Below, piece by piece: positions 59,237 through 64,000 of a DNA stretch of 64,000 nt. The stretch is from contig NZ_VISR01000013.1 in assembly GCF_007827595.1 (NCBI RefSeq), positions 62,001-126,000 on the forward strand, given 5' to 3'. Source of the DNA: Streptomyces sp. BK340 (GTDB lineage: Bacteria > Actinomycetota > Actinomycetes > Streptomycetales > Streptomycetaceae). The position numbers were made by a program, and so were the translations under genes. A model generated the notes under the pieces. It ran no database searches. It was given only the letters and a program-made list of their open reading frames with translations, and was not told where the DNA came from. Numbering within the stretch: the first letter of the stretch is position 1; every line of letters starts with the position of its first letter.

Positions 59237-59469
59237 GTCCGTCGTCCCGTATCTGCTCGGGGGTGGAATCGGGTCCCCCACATCTATCAGACCGGGGCAC
59301 GCCACACCGCCAGTCCCGCCGTACCCACCTCTTTCCGGGCAACGCCGTGCACGGGTCCCGCACCTGGGCCGAAAAAGTTTCCCGAACCCGCGTAATGCCC
59401 GCGCATCCGCCCCCTCTCCCCTGGTACGGGCCCGGTCCGAAGGGCCCCGGCACGAAGGAGAAGCAGGTC

Positions 59470-59883
59470 ATGCAGCACACCGAGGTGGAGCGGGAGCTGG
59501 AGTTGAGGCTCATCCTGTCGCCCGAGCGGAGCATCCCGGTCCCGGCCCGGCTCAGCTACCGCTCCGACGACCCGTACGCGATCCACATCTCCTTCCACAT
59601 CAACTCCGAGCACCCCGTGAACTGGACGTTCGCCCGGGAGCTCCTGGTGGAAGGGGTGTTCCGGCCGTGCGGACAGGGGGACGTGCGGGTGTGGCCCGCC
59701 AAGGTCGACGGGCGCGGCGTCGTGCTGATGGCGCTGAGTTCGCCGGACGGGGACGCCCTGCTGGAGGCGCCGTCCGCACAGGTGTCCGCCTGGCTTGAGC
59801 GGACACTGCGCGTGGTGCCCCCTGGGGCCGAGGGCGGACAGCTGGGCATCGACGACGCGCTCGACCAACTGCTCGCCCGGTGA
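59470..59883 (+). CDS. ssgG: SsgA-like sporulation/cell-division protein (SsgG type)
   Basis: A 137-residue SsgA-like protein (SALP), a family limited to sporulating actinomycetes that guides septum placement and wall remodelling. Family motifs are LRLILSPERSIPVPARLSYRSDDPYAIHISFH, VNWTFARELLVEGVFRPCGQGDVRVWPA and VVLMALSSPDGDALLEAP. The length equals that of SsgB, but the position beside the FAD oxidase, TPR and hppD genes fits ssgG (SCO2924 in my recollection). ATG with AAGGAG upstream. Confidence 0.88.
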   Translation: MQHTEVERELELRLILSPERSIPVPARLSYRSDDPYAIHISFHINSEHPVNWTFARELLVEGVFRPCGQGDVRVWPAKVDGRGVVLMALSSPDGDALLEAPSAQVSAWLERTLRVVPPGAEGGQLGIDDALDQLLAR

Positions 59884-59921
59884 GCGCACGGTCCGAGAAG
59901 GCAGGGTCCGAGAAGGCAGGG

Positions 59922-61331
59922 TCAGAACAGTTTGCCGGGGTTGAGGATGCCGAGCGGGTCGAAGACCTGCTTCACCGCCCGCTGCATCTCCACGCCGACC
60001 GGGCCGATCTCCCGCGCCAGCCACTCCTTCTTCAGGACGCCCACCCCGTGTTCGCCGGTGATGGTGCCGCCGAGTTCCAGGCCGAGGGCCATGATCTCGT
60101 CGAAGGACTCGCGGGCCCGCCGGGACTCGTCGGGGTCCTGGGCGTCGAAGCAGACGGTGGGGTGCGTGTTGCCGTCGCCGGCGTGTGCGCAGACCCCGAT
60201 GGTGAGCCCGTACTTCGCGGCGATCCGCTCGACGCCGGCGAGCATCGCGCCGAGCTTCGAGCGGGGCACGCACACGTCGTCGATCATCGTCGTGCCCTTC
60301 ACCGCCTCCAGCGCGGTCAGCGAGAGCCGCCGCGCCTGGAGGAGGAGTTCGGACTCGGCGGCGTCCTCGGCCGGGACGACCTGGGTGGCACCGGCGGCCT
60401 CGCACAGCGCGCCGACCGCGCCGAGGTCGGCGGCGGGGTCCGGGGTGTCGAAGGCGGCCAGCAGCAGCGCCTCGGTGGTCTCCGGGAGACCCATGTGGGC
60501 GAGATCGTTGACCGCTTTGACGGTCGTACGGTCCATCAGTTCGAGGAGGGAGGGCACGTGCCCGCCCTCCATGATCCGGCACACGGCTTCGCAGGCGGCG
60601 GCCGCCGAGCCGAACTCCGCGGCCAGCACGAGCTGCTGGGGCGGCTTGGGCCGCAGCCCGAGGACCGCGCGGACGACGATGCCGAGCGAGCCCTCGGAGC
60701 CGACGAAGAGCCGGGTGAGGTCGTAGCCCGCCACGCCCTTCGCGGTGCGCCGGCCGGTGGACATCAGGCGGCCGTCGGCGAGGACGACGTCGAGGCCGAG
60801 GACGTACTCGGCGGTCACGCCGTACTTCACACAGCACAGGCCGCCCGACCCCGTGCCGATGTTGCCGCCGATGGTGCACATCTCCCAGCTGGAGGGGTCG
60901 GGCGGGTAGTACAGGCCGTGCTCCTCGACGGCGCGGGAGAGAGTGGCGTTGATGACGCCCGGTTCGACGACGGCGATCCGGTCGACGGGGCTGATCTCCA
61001 GGATGCGGTCCATCCTGGTGAGGGACAGCACGATGCAGCCCTCCGTGGCGTTGGCGCCCCCGGACAGACCGGAGCGGGCGCCCTGCGGGACCACCGGGAC
61101 GCGCAGCTCGGTGGCGGTGCGCATGACGTGCTGGACCTGTTCGACGGTGCGTGGCAGGACGACCACGGCCGGGGCACCGGCCGGACAGAAGCTCGCCATG
61201 TCGTTGGCGTAGGAGGAGATGACGTCGGGGTCGGTGAGGACGGCCTCGGCGGGCAGGCCGGCCAGGAGCCGGTCGGTGAGGTTACCGGTGTGTACGGCGT
61301 CTTCGTCGGGACGCGCTTCGATACGGCTCAT
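59922..61331 (-). CDS. FAD-linked oxidase (glycolate oxidase GlcD/D-lactate dehydrogenase family)
   Basis: A 469-residue flavoprotein. The FAD-binding PCMH domain is at the N-terminus (PAVVVLPRTVEQVQHVMRTA; VVPQGARSGLSGGANATEG; IGGNIGTGSGGLCCVKYG), and the FAD-oxidase C domain ends with GTITGEHGVGVLKKEWL ... DPLGILNPGKLF. It oxidises a 2-hydroxy acid such as glycolate or D-lactate; which one is not visible. ATG at 61331, with an in-frame GTG two codons earlier possible. No partner subunit is adjacent, so it is probably a single-chain enzyme. Confidence 0.92.
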   Translation of the reverse strand: MSRIEARPDEDAVHTGNLTDRLLAGLPAEAVLTDPDVISSYANDMASFCPAGAPAVVVLPRTVEQVQHVMRTATELRVPVVPQGARSGLSGGANATEGCIVLSLTRMDRILEISPVDRIAVVEPGVINATLSRAVEEHGLYYPPDPSSWEMCTIGGNIGTGSGGLCCVKYGVTAEYVLGLDVVLADGRLMSTGRRTAKGVAGYDLTRLFVGSEGSLGIVVRAVLGLRPKPPQQLVLAAEFGSAAAACEAVCRIMEGGHVPSLLELMDRTTVKAVNDLAHMGLPETTEALLLAAFDTPDPAADLGAVGALCEAAGATQVVPAEDAAESELLLQARRLSLTALEAVKGTTMIDDVCVPRSKLGAMLAGVERIAAKYGLTIGVCAHAGDGNTHPTVCFDAQDPDESRRARESFDEIMALGLELGGTITGEHGVGVLKKEWLAREIGPVGVEMQRAVKQVFDPLGILNPGKLF

Positions 61332-61429
61332 GATCACAGCGTCGCACCCGGGGCCATCGGTGTGAACCCCGTCCGTGCCGCCCTTGGGCCACCCGGACGT
61401 GCCGGTCGTACTGCCGCACAGTGAGCGGC

Positions 61430-62917
61430 ATGGAGATCCGACAGTACGGCCACTCCGCCCCCGGTACGTCCGTGGTGACCGAGCCGCCTCCGCCGCGCCG
61501 CCCCGGTCGGTGGCTGCGGCGTGTGCTGGTCACCGGGTGTGTCTGCGGGGTCGCCGCGGGCGCGGCCCTGATCCTGCTGCCGGCCGAGCCGCACCCCTCT
61601 GCCGCACCGGCGGCACCGGGCCCGCGGGCCCAGGCCCGGCTGCAGGCGCAGACGCTGGCCGCGGTCTCCTCCGGGATGCCGGCCGCGCTGCCGGAGCTGG
61701 CGGCGCTGATCGGACAGCAGGAGAGCCGGGTGCGGGCGCAGCCGCGGGACGCCCTGGCATGGGCGGTGCTGGGCAGCGCGTACCTGGAGCAGGGGCGGCA
61801 CGGCGCCGCCGCGGCGGACTATCCGAAGGCCGAGCGGGCGCTGCAGACCTCGATGGAGGTGCGGGGCACGGGCAACGTCCAGGCGCTCGGCGGGCTGGCC
61901 GCGCTGGCGAACGCGCGCCGGGACTTCCCGGCGGCCAAGCGGTACGGCGAGCAGGCGCTGAAGCTGGCGCCGAAGCGGTGGACCTCGTACGCGCCGCTGA
62001 TCGAGGCCTACAACGGGCTCGGCGACTACAAGGCGGCCCGGAGCGCCCTGGACAAGCTGATGGGGCTGCGCACCGGCGCGGCCGAGCGGCCCGCCGTGAT
62101 GGCGCGGGCCTCGGCGGTCTACCGGGACCGGGGCTGGCGCGAGGACGCCGCGGCCCAGCTGACGGACGCGGCGTCGGCCGCCGGCACCCCTGCCGAGCAG
62201 GCCGCCTATCTGACCGGGGCCGGGCAGCTGGCCTGGGAGCGGGGGGACCGTGAGGACGCGCTGCGGCACTTCCGGGCGGCCGTACGCCTCGACCCGGACC
62301 AGCGGGCGGCGCTCGCCGGGCAGGGGCGGGCGCTGGCCGCGCTGGGCCGCACCCAGGAGGCGCTCACCGCGTACCGGACGGCCCTGGCCGACCGGGCGGA
62401 CCCACAGGTCGCGCTGGAACTGGGCGAGTTGTACGAGTCGCTGGGACAGCCCGGAGCGGCCCGGGAGCAGTACGAGCTGCTGCACGAGCGGGTACGGCAG
62501 GCGGTCGCGGGCGGGGTCGACGAGGAGCTGCTGATCGGGCAGTTCGAGGCCGATCACGCGGACCCGGAGGACGCGGTGGTGCGGTTGGAGGAGGAGTGGC
62601 GGCGCCAGCCCGGGATCGAGGTGGCCGACGCCCTCGGCTGGGCGCTGCACCGGGCCGGCGACGACGAGGAGGCGCTGGACTACGCCACGACGGCGACGGA
62701 CAAGACGAAGGGCGGCGGGGTGCGCAGCGCGCTGTACGCGTACCACCGGGGCATGATCGAGCGCGAGCTGGAGCTGTACGGGCCGGCCCGGCGGCACCTG
62801 GAGGAGGCGCTGCGGATCAACCCGTACTTCTCGCCGCTGCGGGTCCCGGCGGCACAGGCGGCGCTGCAGGGGCTCGACGCACTGCCGGAGGAGCCCCTGC
62901 CCGCCGACCTGTCCTAG
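61430..62917 (+). CDS. Membrane-anchored TPR repeat protein
   Basis: A 495-residue protein. After a Pro/Arg-rich N-terminus comes one membrane segment (VLVTGCVCGVAAGAALILL), with an Ala/Pro linker and then about ten tetratricopeptide-like repeats (LAWAVLGSAYLEQGRHGAAAADY; ALRHFRAAVRLDPDQRAALAGQGRALAALGRTQEALTAYRTAL). It probably acts as a scaffold outside or at the membrane. ATG at 61430 is used; a GTG at 61421 adds three residues. It is convergent with hppD. Confidence 0.88.
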   Translation: MEIRQYGHSAPGTSVVTEPPPPRRPGRWLRRVLVTGCVCGVAAGAALILLPAEPHPSAAPAAPGPRAQARLQAQTLAAVSSGMPAALPELAALIGQQESRVRAQPRDALAWAVLGSAYLEQGRHGAAAADYPKAERALQTSMEVRGTGNVQALGGLAALANARRDFPAAKRYGEQALKLAPKRWTSYAPLIEAYNGLGDYKAARSALDKLMGLRTGAAERPAVMARASAVYRDRGWREDAAAQLTDAASAAGTPAEQAAYLTGAGQLAWERGDREDALRHFRAAVRLDPDQRAALAGQGRALAALGRTQEALTAYRTALADRADPQVALELGELYESLGQPGAAREQYELLHERVRQAVAGGVDEELLIGQFEADHADPEDAVVRLEEEWRRQPGIEVADALGWALHRAGDDEEALDYATTATDKTKGGGVRSALYAYHRGMIERELELYGPARRHLEEALRINPYFSPLRVPAAQAALQGLDALPEEPLPADLS

Positions 62918-62948
62918 GCCCGGCAGGGCCTGGGGCCGGGGTGCCGGG

Positions 62949-64000
62949 TCACAGGTTGCCGCGCTTCTCCTGCTCGCGCTCGATCGCCTCGAACAGGGCC
63001 TTGAAGTTGCCCTTGCCGAAGCCCATCGAGCCGTGCCGTTCGATGAGTTCGAAGAAGACGGTCGGCTTGTCCTGGACCGGCTTGGTGAAGATCTGCAGCA
63101 GGTAGCCGTCCTCGTCGCGGTCGGCGAGGATCTTCAGTTCGCGCAGGGTGTCGATCGGCACGCGGGTGTCGCCGACCCACTCGCCGAGGGTGTCGTAGTA
63201 CGAGTCCGGGGTGTCGAGGAACTGGACCCCGGCCGCGCGCATGGTGCGGACGGTCGCGACGATGTCGTTGGTGTTCAGCGCGATGTGCTGGACGCCGGCG
63301 CCGCCGTAGAACTCCAGGTACTCGTCGATCTGGGACTTCTTCTTGGCGATCGCGGGCTCGTTGATCGGGAACTTCACCTTGAGGGTGCCGTCCGCGACGA
63401 CCTTCGACATCAGCGCGCTGTACTCGGTGGCGATGTCGTCGCCCACGAACTCCTTCATGTTCGTGAAGCCCATGACCTTGTTGTAGAAGCCGACCCACTC
63501 GTTCATGCGGCCGAGCTCGACGTTGCCGACGCAGTGGTCGATGGCCTGGAAGGTGCGCTGGGCGGGCGGCTCGACGATCGGCGCGGCGGCCGCGAACCCG
63601 GGCAGGTACGGGCCGTCGTAGCCGGAGCGGTCGACGAGGGTGTGGCGGGTCTCGCCGTAGGTGGCGATCGCGGCGAGGACGACGGTGCCGTGCTCGTCCT
63701 TCAGCTCGTACGGCTCGGCGACCGGGCGGGCGCCGTGCTCGATCGCGTAGGCGTAGGCACGGCGGGCGTCCGGGACCTCGATGGCCAGGTCGATGACGCC
63801 GTCGCCGTGCTCGGCCACGTGCCGGGCGAGGAACTCGCCCCAGGCGGTGCTCGCCTTGATCACCGAGGTGAACACGAAGCGGGCGGAGCCGTTCTCGAGC
63901 ACGTAGCTCGCGGTCTCGCGGCTGCCGTTCTCCGGTCCGGAGTAGGCGACCAGCTTCATGCCGAAGGCGGTGGAGTAGTAGTGCGCCGCCTGCTTGGCGT
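62949..64000 (-). CDS. hppD: 4-hydroxyphenylpyruvate dioxygenase (5' end beyond window)
   Basis: At least 350 residues of an Fe(II) dioxygenase converting 4-hydroxyphenylpyruvate to homogentisate in tyrosine breakdown. Iron ligands are His in AIDHCVGNVE, His in VQHIALNTNDI and Glu in TVFFELIERHGSMGFGKGNFKALFEAIE. The reading frame stays open to the right edge (ending in AAHYYSTAFGMKLVAY), so about 30 N-terminal residues are missing from the window. The C-terminal EREQEKRGNL is normal. In Streptomyces this gene is involved in tyrosine catabolism and ochronotic pigment formation. Confidence 0.95.
   Translation of the reverse strand, partial: AKQAAHYYSTAFGMKLVAYSGPENGSRETASYVLENGSARFVFTSVIKASTAWGEFLARHVAEHGDGVIDLAIEVPDARRAYAYAIEHGARPVAEPYELKDEHGTVVLAAIATYGETRHTLVDRSGYDGPYLPGFAAAAPIVEPPAQRTFQAIDHCVGNVELGRMNEWVGFYNKVMGFTNMKEFVGDDIATEYSALMSKVVADGTLKVKFPINEPAIAKKKSQIDEYLEFYGGAGVQHIALNTNDIVATVRTMRAAGVQFLDTPDSYYDTLGEWVGDTRVPIDTLRELKILADRDEDGYLLQIFTKPVQDKPTVFFELIERHGSMGFGKGNFKALFEAIEREQEKRGNL

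Overview
The window is chromosomal DNA of a Streptomyces-like actinomycete. The evidence is very high GC with strong G/C bias at third codon positions, frequent GTG starts, ATGA/GTGA stop-start overlaps, hairpin terminators without T-tracts, and lineage-typical genes: Xre(DUF5753)/DUF397 pairs, an SsgA-like sporulation protein, DasR-type operators at N-acetylglucosamine transporter genes, and the mec-cysO-cysM cysteine pathway. From about 18 kb to the right end the gene order (rdgB, bcp, groES-like, large PBP, rph, nagF-nagE1-nagE2, cysM-cysO-mec, clpS, pncB-pncA, ssgG-like, hppD) matches my recollection of a conserved part of the Streptomyces coelicolor core chromosome. No database search was run.

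Layout. 1-1.3 kb: a gene end and a SEC-C protein. 1.3-2.0 kb: remains of an SDR oxidoreductase gene. 2.1-12.5 kb: a compact defence island with Vsr nuclease, Z1-domain ATPase, PD-(D/E)XK (DUF4420-like) nuclease, GHKL/MutL-MORC-like ATPase, an unknown 298-aa protein, a two-domain cytosine methyltransferase that has lost its catalytic cysteine, and an intact cytosine-5 methyltransferase. It resembles the MORC/Z1 restriction systems and the MZA defence system, but without an AIPR gene. 12.6-18.1 kb: a regulatory cluster with an RsbW-like ATPase, two Xre/DUF5753 regulators, two DUF397 proteins, a DUF6879 protein and several small unknown proteins; a 14-nt motif is repeated exactly upstream of two of its transcription units. 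18.1-30 kb: IMPase, MOSC, a carboxymuconolactone-decarboxylase-like gene behind an ECF41-type promoter, an AraC/GlxA regulator with a repeat tail, a GDSL hydrolase, DUF445, rdgB, an unusual tRNA with a UAG anticodon, two tandem HNH endonucleases, bcp, a GroES-like gene, and a guanidine-III riboswitch in front of an SMR exporter. 30-37 kb: a large PBP with disordered tails, and an ABC exporter. 37-42 kb: rph and the GlcNAc PTS genes with dre operators. 42-50 kb: an MBL hydrolase, a membrane-tethered MazF-like protein, a secreted S53 protease, the Mec/CysO/CysM cysteine pathway with an attenuation-type leader peptide, and an amino acid permease. 50-64 kb: clpS/DUF2017, pncB-pncA, a secreted InhA/M6 protease, two RDD membrane proteins, an SsgG-like protein, an FAD oxidase, a TPR protein, and hppD cut by the window edge.

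How the genes work together. The defence genes from Z1 to the degenerate methyltransferase are joined by 4-nt overlaps, which points to one translationally coupled unit; the intact methyltransferase follows after 9 nt. Elsewhere, visible regulatory logic ties chitin-sugar uptake to DasR, guanidine export to a riboswitch, cysteine synthesis to a cysteine-codon leader peptide, and one CMD gene to an ECF41-type sigma factor not encoded here.
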